Shown: piece by piece, positions 25,159 to 34,742 of the stretch | Layout of the letters: every line of letters starts with the position of its first letter | Numbering within the stretch: position 1 is the stretch's first letter | DNA from: Acidimicrobiia bacterium | Lineage (GTDB): Bacteria > Actinomycetota > Acidimicrobiia > Acidimicrobiales > Poriferisodalaceae | DNA: 64,000 bases | Assembly (NCBI GenBank): GCA_022820505.1 | Contig: JAJEFK010000021.1 | Location: 124,001-188,000 of the forward strand | Direction of reading: 5' to 3' | Notes under the pieces: model-generated | Databases searched by the model: none | What the model saw: only the letters and a program-made list of their open reading frames with translations | Told to the model about the DNA's origin: nothing | Program-made: the position numbers and the translations under genes

Positions 25159-25983
25159 TCAGGTCAGGCCGGCGGTGGCGTCGAGTTTGCCCCCGTCAGG
25201 CACAGAGGGAACGCCCAAGATGGAGGCGGCCATCCAGCCGCCGCCGACCGCCAGGGTTGTGCCGGTCACGTAGCTCGCCAAATCCGAGACCAGGAACAGT
25301 GCCGCTTTGGCGACTTCGTCGACCGTTCCGAGGCGCTTGGTCGGGATCAGGCCCTCGCGCGTCCTCTCCTGCCGCTCGGGTGTGGCAGGGATACGCGGCG
25401 TGGCGATGCTCCCGGGCGCTATCGCATTGACGCGGATGTGGTGCGGTGCCCATTCGACGGCCATCGATCGCACCAAGTTCACGAGACCGGCCTTCGCCAC
25501 GCCGTAGGAGGCGTGATTGGGAGCGGATTGCAGCCCGGCTACCGACGAGACGCACGTCATCGCGCCGGGCGTACCGCGGGCGATCATCGAGCGGGCCGCT
25601 TCACGCGCGATGAGGAAGAAATAGCGCAGGTTGAAGTGCTGGTCGCGGTCCCACTGCTCGGGCTTCATGTCGACGAGCGGGGCGAAAGATGCTTGGCCGA
25701 CGGTCGCCACCAGGACGTCGAGTCCTCCGAGCGCGGCCTCGGCCCGCTCGACAATTCGGGGCACCTGATCATCGTCGAGCACGTCGCCGACTATCGGCGC
25801 GCTGGGCTGGCCCATGTCGGCGACCTCGGCGGCGACCCGCTCGGCGCTCCCGCCCTTGATGTCGGCAACGGCGACACCGCAGCCGACTTGCGCCAGGAGC
25901 CTCGCGGTGGCTTCGCCCATGCCTTGCCCCCCGCCGACTACCAGCGCCTTCTTGCCTTCGAGCTGAAAGAGCGATGTGTCCAT
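25159..25983 (-). CDS. short-chain dehydrogenase/reductase
   Basis: The product is 274 residues. ATG 25983 is preferred (an A-G-G-A stretch precedes it); ATGs at 25998 and 26028 would add 5 or 15 residues. Cofactor loop G-G-G-Q-G-M-G near 17-23, catalytic Ser in C-V-S-S-V-A-G near 144-150, and Y-G-V-A-K near 158-162 are complete. The Asp after strand 2 (V-A-D-I-K) points to NAD(H) over NADP(H). It is the distal gene of a minus-strand run esterase, NCS2 permease, SDR, with a 60-base gap before it, and would oxidise an alcohol released by the esterase, if these act together. Confidence 0.9.
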   Translation of the reverse strand: MDTSLFQLEGKKALVVGGGQGMGEATARLLAQVGCGVAVADIKGGSAERVAAEVADMGQPSAPIVGDVLDDDQVPRIVERAEAALGGLDVLVATVGQASFAPLVDMKPEQWDRDQHFNLRYFFLIAREAARSMIARGTPGAMTCVSSVAGLQSAPNHASYGVAKAGLVNLVRSMAVEWAPHHIRVNAIAPGSIATPRIPATPERQERTREGLIPTKRLGTVDEVAKAALFLVSDLASYVTGTTLAVGGGWMAASILGVPSVPDGGKLDATAGLT

Positions 25984-26043
25984 GGCATTTTTCCTGTCCA
26001 TCTCACATAAATCGGCCGATAGCTGCAACCCTACGGTCCACCG

Positions 26044-27771
26044 CTATCTGCGCTCTACTTCGACAGTGATGATGTCGATGCCGGAGTACTGCCGGTGGCG
26101 CACTGTCGAGGCGAAGTGGCTCAGAAGGCGCAGCGAGAAGGCCCCCTCGTGGGATGCCTCGAATCGTTCGCTCAGGAAGGTCAGCCGGTCTTCGAGATTC
26201 TCTGCATCCAGCGACGCTCGCAGCTCCAGTTCGATCTTGGCCGGTGCAGGCTGCGCGATGACAACGAGGCGGGGCTGAGACTTCTCCTCGCTGGCTTCGA
26301 TGAGGCTCAGCAGTGATTCCTCCCCGACGAGGCGCAGCCGATTCGCCGACGCTTCGTTCCAGCCGACGCTGGCGGCAACCTCCGACAGGAAGCCGTCGAC
26401 CTCCCGCAGCGCCTCCGCCTTGAGCTCGGCTTCGAGCCTGCTGCGCTTGCGACCGCTCAGCTCGATGTACGCGGTCAGCAAGAGCGCTGTCAGCGTGCCG
26501 AGGATCATGCCGTTGCCGAGCAACGCCCCCCAAGCACCCCCGATGATCGACTCCATCAGATTGTTGCCGTGCAGGCTGGCGCCGATGCCGATGGAGACGC
26601 CCACGATCACAGCCTTCTGCGGTGCGATGCCGTCCTGGAACACCAAGCGGAGGCCCTCCACGAACAGCAGGCCCATGAAGAAGATCAGGTAGCCCGAGGT
26701 CACGGCATGGGGAATGGACAGCAACGCAGCCACGAACTTCGGCAGCATCGCCAAGGCCACGAAGATGGCGCCGATGCTGTAGCCCACCCGACGTGCCGCG
26801 ACGCCGGTCAGGGAAGCGAACGAGATCGAGGTGGCGTCCATCGTGCCCACCGGGAGCGTCCCCGCCAGCCCGCCTGCGAGCGAGCCGACGCCGATGGCGT
26901 TGACCGTGCCGCGCACCAATCGGTAGTCGGGAGTTGCGGGCTGTCGCCACGAGACCCGTTGAAGCACCACGCTGGTCGTCATCGTCTTGATGACGCTGGC
27001 CAACGAGACGACGAGAAACATCGGCAGCAGTGTCCAGAAATCGATGCCTGGCGTCAGATCGAGCCCCGGAAAGTCCGGGCGCGGCAGCGCGATCCAAGCG
27101 GCGTCACGCACACCTTCGAGGTCGAACAGGCCGAAGAGGTCGGCGATGACGCATGCCACGATGACCGCGAGGGTCGGCGACCAGAGCCGCAGCCGGCCCC
27201 GGGCACGCATCGCGACCGCCGCAGCGCTCAGGATGGTGATGAGCGCCACCGCAGGTTCCGCAGCCGCCGTCACACCCTCGGACGATCCATCGAGCCGATC
27301 CACCGCGACACCCATGACGCCGATCGCGATCAGCATCAGGACAACGCCCGAGACGACCGGCGTGATGATTCGGCTCAGCCGGTGGAGCCAGCGCGCCAGC
27401 ACGATGTGGCACAGAGCCGAAGCAACGACGAGTGACGCGAACGTCTGCGGCCCAGCACGATTCACAGCGAGGATCGAGACCGCGAGAAACGCGGTCGAGC
27501 TGATGATGAGCAGGTTGTGCCCGCCGCCGATTGGGCCGAGGCGAGCTGCTGACAGCACGCTCGTCATGCCGCACACCAGGATCGCTGCGACCACTGCCCA
27601 AGTCGCCTGACGCTGGCTCAGATTTGCCGCCTGCACGAAGAGCGACATGCCCAGCACCGTCGGCGCCAGTGCGAGCACGACGCCCTGGATGCCCATTCCC
27701 AGCGACAGCGCAATGGAGCACTTCTCGTCCGGTTCGTAGGTGATGCCCTCGCCCGGCGCTGCTGCGGCCAC
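26044..27771 (-). CDS. NCS2 (uracil/xanthine-type) permease with an extra C-terminal cytoplasmic domain
   Basis: The product is 575 residues from GTG 27771, 17 bases after the esterase stop; no ATG lies nearby upstream. Residues ~1-430 follow the nucleobase:cation symporter-2 plan of 12-14 helices, with A-R-L-G-P-I-G-G-G-H-N near 80-90, Q-R-V-S-W-R-Q-P and, after it, G-T-L-P-V-G-T-M-D near 300-308 where transporters carry the substrate loop. Residues ~440-575 are not part of NCS2 proteins: a soluble mixed alpha/beta segment with L-V-G-E-E-S-L-L-S-L-I-E and a C-terminal L-R-L-L-S-H-F-A-S-T-V-R-H-R-Q-Y. That resembles the histidine-kinase-like ATPase fold used by anti-sigma factors. Substrate and the domain's role are unknown. 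Confidence 0.85.
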   Translation of the reverse strand: MAAAAPGEGITYEPDEKCSIALSLGMGIQGVVLALAPTVLGMSLFVQAANLSQRQATWAVVAAILVCGMTSVLSAARLGPIGGGHNLLIISSTAFLAVSILAVNRAGPQTFASLVVASALCHIVLARWLHRLSRIITPVVSGVVLMLIAIGVMGVAVDRLDGSSEGVTAAAEPAVALITILSAAAVAMRARGRLRLWSPTLAVIVACVIADLFGLFDLEGVRDAAWIALPRPDFPGLDLTPGIDFWTLLPMFLVVSLASVIKTMTTSVVLQRVSWRQPATPDYRLVRGTVNAIGVGSLAGGLAGTLPVGTMDATSISFASLTGVAARRVGYSIGAIFVALAMLPKFVAALLSIPHAVTSGYLIFFMGLLFVEGLRLVFQDGIAPQKAVIVGVSIGIGASLHGNNLMESIIGGAWGALLGNGMILGTLTALLLTAYIELSGRKRSRLEAELKAEALREVDGFLSEVAASVGWNEASANRLRLVGEESLLSLIEASEEKSQPRLVVIAQPAPAKIELELRASLDAENLEDRLTFLSERFEASHEGAFSLRLLSHFASTVRHRQYSGIDIITVEVERR

Positions 27772-27788
27772 GGAGATCGAGTCGCCCG

Positions 27789-28862
27789 CTACATGGAGTA
27801 GGCGAAGTCGCGCAGGGCTGCGGCGGTGGCGGCGTAGACGTCGGGGATGGCACCGCGGAAGATCACGTCGCCTGCGTGGCAGGTGCCGTTGACCGTGCGC
27901 GACTGGGCTGCATTGCCGGCCGCCAGCAGCTTGCGGTAGTAGGCGAGCCCCTCGTCGCGCAGCGGGTCGAGCTCGTTCACCGAGATGACATGCGGCGGCA
28001 GCCCGGTCAAGTCCTGCTCGGAGGCATGCAGCGGCCACGCCAAGGGGTTGTTGTCGCTGGCGCCAGTCGGGTCGTACAGCCGCATGATCGCGCCCATGTT
28101 GGCCACGTCCAGGAAGTACTGGTCGTTCTCGATCAGCGACGGCAGGTCGGCGGGCGGGTCGCTGTAGGCGCCGGAGATGTACGGGCACTGCGCGAACACG
28201 CCGTCGATGATGTCGAGGCAACCGTCGCGTTTGGCCTTCAATGTGGTCGCGAGGGTGAGGTTGCCGCCGCCGGACTCGCCCGAGACAGTGATGGTGCTGA
28301 TGCCCAGGGCCTCCCTGTTGGTGGCCACCCACTGCAAGCCCGACATGCAGTCGTTCAGCCCGGCGGGAAAGGGGTGACGGCCCAGTGCCCCGCTGGCGTT
28401 GCGAAACTCCACACCCACGGCCACTAGGCCCAGTGCGGCGAGTTCGTCACGCCAGCGCACGTACGACTTGCCCGATGCCTTGAGCAGCACCATGCCGCCG
28501 CCGTGAATGTGGTACACGCACGGCAGCGGGCCGTCGGCATCGGCCGGTGCATGGATGTACAGAGCGATGTCGTTGCCGTCGACGCCGCTGATCACTTCAG
28601 TGCGCGACGACACGCCTTCGACGGGCGGCAGGGTGTCGTACAGCGCGTCGAAGAGCGTCTCATACATGGGCTCGGCGGCGTCCACGTACGCGTGCATCTC
28701 GTCGAGCGATGAGCTGGCAGTGACCGGCGTGGGGGGCGACTCGTCGGCGATGCCCATGGGTTCCATCACCGCCACCATTCGGCGGTCGGCTCTGGGATCG
28801 GTCGCCAGCGTCATGGTCGGATCGCCCAGCCGTCCGGGACGATGTACTGCTGCAGTGCTCAT
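27789..28862 (-). CDS. alpha/beta-hydrolase, HSL-type esterase
   Basis: The product is 357 residues from ATG 28862. Hormone-sensitive-lipase family motifs are complete: oxyanion H-G-G-G-M near 119-123 and nucleophile G-E-S-G-G-G near 197-202. A late His in the C-H-A-G-D segment (near 335) completes the triad. It hydrolyses short or medium acyl esters in the cytoplasm. It is the first gene of an operon with the NCS2 permease and SDR. The run [12 protein letters not shown] ahead of the domain suggests a short helical cap. Confidence 0.88.
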   Translation of the reverse strand: MSTAAVHRPGRLGDPTMTLATDPRADRRMVAVMEPMGIADESPPTPVTASSSLDEMHAYVDAAEPMYETLFDALYDTLPPVEGVSSRTEVISGVDGNDIALYIHAPADADGPLPCVYHIHGGGMVLLKASGKSYVRWRDELAALGLVAVGVEFRNASGALGRHPFPAGLNDCMSGLQWVATNREALGISTITVSGESGGGNLTLATTLKAKRDGCLDIIDGVFAQCPYISGAYSDPPADLPSLIENDQYFLDVANMGAIMRLYDPTGASDNNPLAWPLHASEQDLTGLPPHVISVNELDPLRDEGLAYYRKLLAAGNAAQSRTVNGTCHAGDVIFRGAIPDVYAATAAALRDFAYSM

Positions 28863-28981
28863 GGGAGATCCCCTGTTCGCCCGGCGGCCCCGTGCCCCCG
28901 GGATGTGGCGATGAGAGTAGCCCCGTGCAGTGACGCCCCGGTTGTGTCGTGCAGGGCAGGTCGACCGGCGCGTCGGTGTGT

Positions 28982-30661
28982 CTAGAGATCTGATGAGTCA
29001 GGACCGGTCAAGCGACGGGAGGGAGGGGGACCGCCTTCGGATTTGTCGACGAGCAGGCGCCGGGCAATGTCCTGAGCTTCGTCGAGCGAGCCGACCATGT
29101 GCTCGGACGGGATGCGGCGGAGAGCGTTGAGAGACTCGAGAGTGGCGGCGGGCGCACCGTCGAGGTTGAGGACTATGCACGTTGCATCGCCGTCTGCGGC
29201 GGTGTCGATGAGCTGCTCGATGACGAGCGCGGCGCTGTCGTCGATGTACTCGGTCTCGGAGAAGTCCAGGATGACGACCTCGTGGCCGACGATGTCGTCG
29301 CCGATGGTGCGGATGAGCTTGCTGGACGAGGCCACGGTGAAGCTGCCGCGCAGCTTGACGATGCCGGTGCGCGCCGAATACGGGCTGATGCCGTGCGACT
29401 CGGCGCTGTGCTCGTACAGGAAGATCTGGTCGAGCAGAGGCACCGAGACGACGCTGTCGAGCTGGAGTCGTTCGAACTGGCGAGCTCCGATCATGCCGGC
29501 CACGATCAGCCCCACGGCGACGGCAGTGACCAAGTCGACGAAGACTGTGATCCCGAGCGTGGTGAGCATGATCAGCAGGTGCTCGCGCTGCACTCGCCGG
29601 AGCCGCGCCAAGAACCGCCAGTCGATGAGCTGCCAACCGATCACGGCGAGCATGCCTGCCAATGCAGCGTGGGGCACGTAGGCGAGCAGCGGTGCCAGGC
29701 CGAGAATCAGCACCAAGAGCGTCAGCGAGCGCACGACGGGCGAGATCGGTGTACGGGCTCCCATCCGCCACGCCAGAATCGACGAGACGAATGTCAGATT
29801 CCCCGGCAGTCCGCCGATCAATCCGGCGGCCACGTTGCCGATGCCGGTGCCCAGCAGCCCCTTGTCTGGGTTGAGCTGCGTGCGGGTCTGCGCATCCACC
29901 GCCAAAGCGGCCAGCAGCCCGCGCACGGTGCTGAGCAGCGCAATGGTCAAGGCCGGCACGACGGCGCTAGCGAGGAATCCCAGCGAGAGATTTGGGCGCT
30001 GCAACTCGGGCAGAGCGCGAGGGATGCCCTCGAGCGTCGGCACGTCGCTCAGCCACAACACACTGAGCAGGGTCCCGGCCAGCAGCGCCGCGACCATGGC
30101 GGGCAGCAGCTTGCGCAGCCGCTGAGGCCATAGCAGCGAGACGCCCAGTGCCGCCAGCCCGATGACCAGCGCGCCTGAGTTGAACGAATCGAATGCGTCG
30201 GGCCAGCCTTGGATCGCATTCACGGGCTTGGTGATCTTGACCGGATCGCCCAAGAAGGCGTTGACCATCGAGAGCACAATCATCACGCCGATTCCCGACG
30301 TGAATCCAGCGATCACCGAATACGGGGTGTAGGTGACGTAGCTGCCGATGCGCAGGATGCTCAACAAGAGCTGGATGACGCCGGCGAGCATCGCGATCGT
30401 GAACGCCTCAGCGGCCGTGTCGGCATGGGTCGCGACCACGGACGCCATTGCAACGGCCAGGACGCTGCTGACTGATCCCATCTGGGGTCGAGACCGCTCG
30501 AAGACGCCGATGAAGAAGCCCACTGCCGCGGCGCCGTAGATGCCGCTCGCGGCCCCGAGTCCCGATACCACGCCGAACGTTGCAGCGGGCGTGATGGAGA
30601 TAGCCGCCGCGGTCACGCCGCCCGCGACATCACCTCGCAGCGTCTGCAGGTCGTAGCGCAT
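28982..30661 (-). CDS. SulP-family anion transporter with STAS domain
   Basis: The product is 559 residues from ATG 30661. The membrane domain (~1-410) has the SulP start [14 protein letters not shown], then [15 protein letters not shown] near 112-126. The cytoplasmic STAS domain (~430-540) reads G-I-V-K-L-R-G-S-F then E-Y-I-D-D-S-A-A, the loop carrying the phosphorylatable Ser. These carry sulfate, bicarbonate or dicarboxylates. A bicarbonate role would suit the biotin carboxylase genes upstream, which need bicarbonate, but that is inference. It lies 80 bases behind the carboxylase alpha gene on the same strand. Confidence 0.9.
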   Translation of the reverse strand: MRYDLQTLRGDVAGGVTAAAISITPAATFGVVSGLGAASGIYGAAAVGFFIGVFERSRPQMGSVSSVLAVAMASVVATHADTAAEAFTIAMLAGVIQLLLSILRIGSYVTYTPYSVIAGFTSGIGVMIVLSMVNAFLGDPVKITKPVNAIQGWPDAFDSFNSGALVIGLAALGVSLLWPQRLRKLLPAMVAALLAGTLLSVLWLSDVPTLEGIPRALPELQRPNLSLGFLASAVVPALTIALLSTVRGLLAALAVDAQTRTQLNPDKGLLGTGIGNVAAGLIGGLPGNLTFVSSILAWRMGARTPISPVVRSLTLLVLILGLAPLLAYVPHAALAGMLAVIGWQLIDWRFLARLRRVQREHLLIMLTTLGITVFVDLVTAVAVGLIVAGMIGARQFERLQLDSVVSVPLLDQIFLYEHSAESHGISPYSARTGIVKLRGSFTVASSSKLIRTIGDDIVGHEVVILDFSETEYIDDSAALVIEQLIDTAADGDATCIVLNLDGAPAATLESLNALRRIPSEHMVGSLDEAQDIARRLLVDKSEGGPPPSRRLTGPDSSDL

Positions 30662-30741
30662 AGCGGAGCTCCCGCCCCCCGGTCGGACGCCGAACTGTAC
30701 GACGCTGTTGCACCGTGGTCATCGGCACCGTTGTCAGATCG

Positions 30742-32979
30742 CTAGCTGTCTGCCGCGATCACGACCAGCAGCTCGCCGTTGTCGACTTGGTCGCCGACCG
30801 CAGCCCGCACTTCGCTCACCTCGCCGTCTGCTGGTGCGGTGATCTGGTGCTCCATCTTCATGGCCTCCATCACCACGAGCACCTGGCCTGAGGTCACCCG
30901 GTCGCCGGGCTGCACGTCGACCATCAGCACCTTGCCCGGCATCGGAGCGACCAATCCCCCTTCGACAGCCTCGGCATCGGGATCGGGGAACCGAGACCGC
31001 TGCACCAAGCTGACCGATCCGCCGACGGGCCCCGTCGCGTACCAGCGGCTTCCGCGGCGGCTGACCGCCCAAGCACCTCGAAACCCCGCAAGTCCGGGTA
31101 GCGGAACCTCCACATCGACGGTTGCGTCGACATCGCCCGTGTAGACACTGTCGGCGCTCATGGCGTCGGGCGAGGCTGCGTCTGCATCGGCGAGCGGGCG
31201 AAGCGTGATGCCGTGGACGCGTACCGACCAGTCGCTGTGCCCCGGAGCGTCTGCAGACTCGCCCGCGTCGGAAGCGTCGCCAGTGTCGTCACCGATGCCC
31301 GCGTACGGCCCTGTATGGGGCAGTGATCCGACCCGCATCTTCCAGGTGCCGTCACGCTGGCGGCGGTACTGCACGCTGGCCTCGATGAGCTCGCTCCCGA
31401 CTGCAGCCGACAGCGGCAGCACCTCGTCGGGCATGACGCTGTTGCGATACCCCGAAGCCATGAACTTCAGTCGAATGGCATCACGCCGGTTGCATTCTTG
31501 GGAGACCAGCGCAACTGCGGCAGCGGCCGTGTGGACGAACATCGGGTGGCGCGCCGGTTCGGAGGCAGCGAGGCCGCCGCCCGGTCTGGGGTCCTCCCCA
31601 GCGTTCCCGAAGTACACCCGGTCGATGAAGTCCGTCGTGGTGTCGCCGGCGAGGAACTCATCGCTGCGCAGCACGGCAGACAGGAAGTCACGATTGGTGA
31701 CCACGCCGCCCAATCGTGTGCGGTCGAGCGCTGACGCCAGTCCGAGCGCGGCCTCTGTGCGCGTTGGCGCCGACATGACCACCTTGGCCAGCATCGGGTC
31801 GAACTCGGTGCCGACCACCGACCCCACCTCGATGCCGGAATCGAAACGCGCCTGCGGCTCGCGCGCGGGGGCCCACAATTCGACTGTGCCGGTGGCGGGC
31901 AGGAAACCGCTGGCGGGATCCTCTGCGTACAAGCGGGCTTCGGTGGCATGCCCGCGGATGGTCAGGTCGTCTTGACCGTAGCCCAGCGGTTCGCCGGCCG
32001 CGATGCGGATCTGCTCCCGGACCAAATCGAGGCCCGTGATCTCCTCGGTGACCGGATGCTCGACCTGCAGGCGGGTGTTGACCTCGAGGAACCAGAACTC
32101 GGCGTCGTCGCCGCTGCCCTCGAGCAGGAACTCGACGGTGCCGGCCGAGTGGTAGCCGATGGTGCGAACGGCCGCCACGGCTGCGGCGCCCATGCGGTCG
32201 CGCAGCGCAGGAGTCACGGCGGGAGACGGTGCCTCCTCGATGACCTTCTGATGGCGCCGCTGGATGGAGCATTCCCGCTCGAAACAGTGCACGAGGTTGC
32301 CGTGAGTGTCGCCGAGCACCTGGATCTCCACGTGGCGCGGCGCAGGCAGGTAGCGCTCCAAGAACACGGTGTCGTCGCCGAATGCGCCGGCGGCCTCGCG
32401 CCGGGCAGCGGCAACGGCGTCGGCGAGGGTGTCGGCGGCATCGACGATGCGCATTCCCTTGCCCCCGCCGCCCGCCGATGCCTTGACCAGCAGGGGATAT
32501 CCGACCTCGTTGCCCGCAGCAGCCAGGTCATCGCCGGACATCGAATCAGCCACCGGCACCGACGGCAGCGTCGGCACGCCGGCAGCGATCATCGATTCCT
32601 TGGCGGCCAGCTTGTCGCCCATGGCCGCAATCGCCGCCGGCGCAGGCCCCACCCAGACCAGCCCGGCGTCGATCACTGCTTGGGCGAAGTCGGCGTTCTC
32701 CGACAGGAAGCCGTAGCCCGGGTGGACGGCATCGGCAGCGCTGGCAGTGGCCGCCGCGATCACCTTGTCGATGGACAGGTACGAGTCGGTCGCCGTGCGG
32801 CCGCCGAGCGGCACGGACAGGTCGGCGTCGGTGACGAACGGTGCCTCAGCGTCACCGTCGGCATAGACGGCAACGGTGGAGATGCCCATCGAATGTGCGG
32901 TGCGGAACACCCGGCGGGCGATCTCGCCGCGGTTGGCCACGAGCAGGCGCCGGATCGGTCGAAGCTCAGAATCAGTCAC
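30742..32979 (-). CDS. acyl-CoA carboxylase alpha subunit (biotin carboxylase + biotin carrier)
   Basis: The product is 745 residues from ATG 32979, 12 bases after the beta gene. Biotin carboxylase domain: N-R-G-E-I-A-R-R near 15-22, H-P-G-Y-G-F-L-S-E-N near 85-95 and ATP-grasp Gly-rich loop S-A-G-G-G-G-K-G-M near 168-176. The C-terminal biotinyl domain has E-A-M-K-M with biotinylated Lys near 710. It carboxylates biotin with ATP and bicarbonate, then passes CO2 to the beta subunit. Length and layout fit methylcrotonyl/geranyl-CoA carboxylase alpha chains; propionyl/acetyl-CoA specificity is not excluded. Confidence 0.94.
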   Translation of the reverse strand: MTDSELRPIRRLLVANRGEIARRVFRTAHSMGISTVAVYADGDAEAPFVTDADLSVPLGGRTATDSYLSIDKVIAAATASAADAVHPGYGFLSENADFAQAVIDAGLVWVGPAPAAIAAMGDKLAAKESMIAAGVPTLPSVPVADSMSGDDLAAAGNEVGYPLLVKASAGGGGKGMRIVDAADTLADAVAAARREAAGAFGDDTVFLERYLPAPRHVEIQVLGDTHGNLVHCFERECSIQRRHQKVIEEAPSPAVTPALRDRMGAAAVAAVRTIGYHSAGTVEFLLEGSGDDAEFWFLEVNTRLQVEHPVTEEITGLDLVREQIRIAAGEPLGYGQDDLTIRGHATEARLYAEDPASGFLPATGTVELWAPAREPQARFDSGIEVGSVVGTEFDPMLAKVVMSAPTRTEAALGLASALDRTRLGGVVTNRDFLSAVLRSDEFLAGDTTTDFIDRVYFGNAGEDPRPGGGLAASEPARHPMFVHTAAAAVALVSQECNRRDAIRLKFMASGYRNSVMPDEVLPLSAAVGSELIEASVQYRRQRDGTWKMRVGSLPHTGPYAGIGDDTGDASDAGESADAPGHSDWSVRVHGITLRPLADADAASPDAMSADSVYTGDVDATVDVEVPLPGLAGFRGAWAVSRRGSRWYATGPVGGSVSLVQRSRFPDPDAEAVEGGLVAPMPGKVLMVDVQPGDRVTSGQVLVVMEAMKMEHQITAPADGEVSEVRAAVGDQVDNGELLVVIAADS

Positions 32980-32991
32980 ACCCAGCCGCCC

Positions 32992-34617
32992 TTACATCCG
33001 GAAGACGCCGAACCCATCGGCGCCCTTCACCACGTTGTTGTGGCAGGCAGACAGCGACATCGCGATCACGTCACGGGTGTCGCGGGGGTCGATGACGCCG
33101 TCATCGGTGACGCGCCCGCTGGCGTAGGGCGCCAGCGACTTCAGCTCGTGATAGTGCTCCACCTGCTCAGTGATCTTGCGGTCGGCGTCCTCGTCGAACT
33201 CGATGCCGCGGCGCATCGCCTGGCCCCGCCGCACGATCGACATGACGCCTGCGATCTGCTTGGGCCCCATGATGGCGATCTTGGCGGTCGGCCACAGGTA
33301 GGTGAAGCGGGTGTTGAACGCCCGACCCGACATGCCGTAGTTCCCCGCGCCATAGCTGTTGCCCAGGATGACCGTGATGTGCGGCACCATCGAGTTGGAC
33401 ACGGCGTTGATCATCTTCGAGCCGTTCTTGACGATCCCGCCCTGCTCGAAGTCCTTGCCGACCATGTAGCCGGTGATGTTCTGCAGGAACACCAGCGGGA
33501 TGTCCTGCTGGTTGCAGAGCTGGATGAATTGCGTGGCCTTCTCGGAGCTGTCGCTGAACAGCGGGCCGTTGTTGCCCAGGATCCCCACGGGGAAGCCGTG
33601 CACGGAGGCCCAGCCGCAGATGAGCGTGGTGCCGTAGCGGGCCTTGAACTCCTCGAAACGGGAGCCGTCGGTGATGCGGGCGATCACCTCGCGGCAGTCG
33701 ATCATGGCCTGCAGATCCCGCGGCATCAGCCCCAGCAGCTCCTCGGGATCGTGCACTGGGGGATCGGCCGGCATGGTCGGGCCCGGGCCCAGCTTGCGCC
33801 AGTTCAGGTGCGCCACGACCTCGCGGCAGATGCGCAGCGCATCGGCTTCGTCCTCAGCCAGGTAGTCGGCGAGGCCCGAGATCTCGGCGTGCATCTGCGC
33901 CCCGCCGAGCGTCTCGTCGTCTGAGTCCTCGCCGGTGGCCATCTTCACCAGCGGGGGGCCGCCCAGGAAGACCTTGGACTGGTTGCGGATGAAGATGTTG
34001 TAGTCGCTCATGCCGGGCTGGTAGGCGCCCCCGGCGGTGGAGCTGCCGAACACCACCGAGATCGAGGGGATCTTCATCTTCGACAGCTCGGTGACGTCAT
34101 AGAACAGCCGGCCGGATTCGGCGAAGTGGCTCTCCTGCTCGAGCATCTGGCGTTCGGGGTCGTCATCGCCGCGCAGGTCGCCGCCCGCCGACTCCACGAA
34201 CTGGATGTAGGGCATGCGGTTGTCGCGGCAGATCTCGATGGCCCGCATGATCTTGCGGCCCGCAAACACCGTGATGGCCCCGCCCAGCACGGTGGGGTCG
34301 TTGCCCTCGATCATGCACTCGACGCCGTTCACGACGCCGATGCCCATCACCAGCCCGCCGCCGACGGCGTAGTTCGAGCAGTAGCCGGCCAGCGAGCTGA
34401 TCTCGAAGAACGGCGAGTCGCGGTCGAGCACCATGGCGATGCGTTCGCGCACCGGCATCTTGTCGCGGCTGCGCATGCGTGCCATGGCCCGAGGCCCGCC
34501 CCCGGCCGCAGCCTGCTGCTGCAGCTCGTCGAGCTCTGCGAGCTGCTCGCGCATGTCGTCGCAGTTCTTCGTGAACCACTCGGCGGAGGTGTCGATGTGG
34601 GATCGCAGTACCGGCAT
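32992..34617 (-). CDS. acyl-CoA carboxylase beta (carboxyltransferase) subunit, methylcrotonyl-CoA type
   Basis: The product is 541 residues from ATG 34617, preceded by GGGAG; the open frame further upstream is not coding. It has both carboxyltransferase lobes: F-V-E-S-A-G-G-D-L near 140-148, S-S-T-A-G-G-A-Y-Q-P-G-M-S-D near 183-196, L-G-G-P-P-L-V-K near 208-215, and in the second half N-I-T-G-Y-M-V-G-K and G-N-S-Y-G-A-G-N-Y. The S-T-A-G-G-A-Y-x-P-G and L-G-G-P-P-L-V-K phrases are typical of methylcrotonyl/geranyl-CoA carboxylase rather than propionyl-CoA carboxylase. It forms an operon with the alpha gene and probably SulP. A leucine or acyclic-terpene catabolic role follows from the family. 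Confidence 0.92.
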   Translation of the reverse strand: MPVLRSHIDTSAEWFTKNCDDMREQLAELDELQQQAAAGGGPRAMARMRSRDKMPVRERIAMVLDRDSPFFEISSLAGYCSNYAVGGGLVMGIGVVNGVECMIEGNDPTVLGGAITVFAGRKIMRAIEICRDNRMPYIQFVESAGGDLRGDDDPERQMLEQESHFAESGRLFYDVTELSKMKIPSISVVFGSSTAGGAYQPGMSDYNIFIRNQSKVFLGGPPLVKMATGEDSDDETLGGAQMHAEISGLADYLAEDEADALRICREVVAHLNWRKLGPGPTMPADPPVHDPEELLGLMPRDLQAMIDCREVIARITDGSRFEEFKARYGTTLICGWASVHGFPVGILGNNGPLFSDSSEKATQFIQLCNQQDIPLVFLQNITGYMVGKDFEQGGIVKNGSKMINAVSNSMVPHITVILGNSYGAGNYGMSGRAFNTRFTYLWPTAKIAIMGPKQIAGVMSIVRRGQAMRRGIEFDEDADRKITEQVEHYHELKSLAPYASGRVTDDGVIDPRDTRDVIAMSLSACHNNVVKGADGFGVFRM

Positions 34618-34742
34618 GTGACTCCCGCAGGCTCGCAGCGCTCCCGCCTGTGCCCGGCCATCCGGGACCTCAGACGCGAACTGCCGAAGTTTGCTTGACC
34701 CAGCCCGCCTTTGCCTACCTAGCTGCCAATAGCATCCCGGCC

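Noticed and set aside
25148..25170. Terminator between LLM and SDR genes
   Set aside because: GGCCT...AGGCC has a long loop and runs into the SDR coding sequence; too weak to list.
31948..33924. 658-codon plus-strand open frame
   Set aside because: It is antisense to the carboxylase alpha and beta genes, whose motifs are complete; the frame is Arg/His/Gly-rich shadow sequence typical of high-GC DNA.
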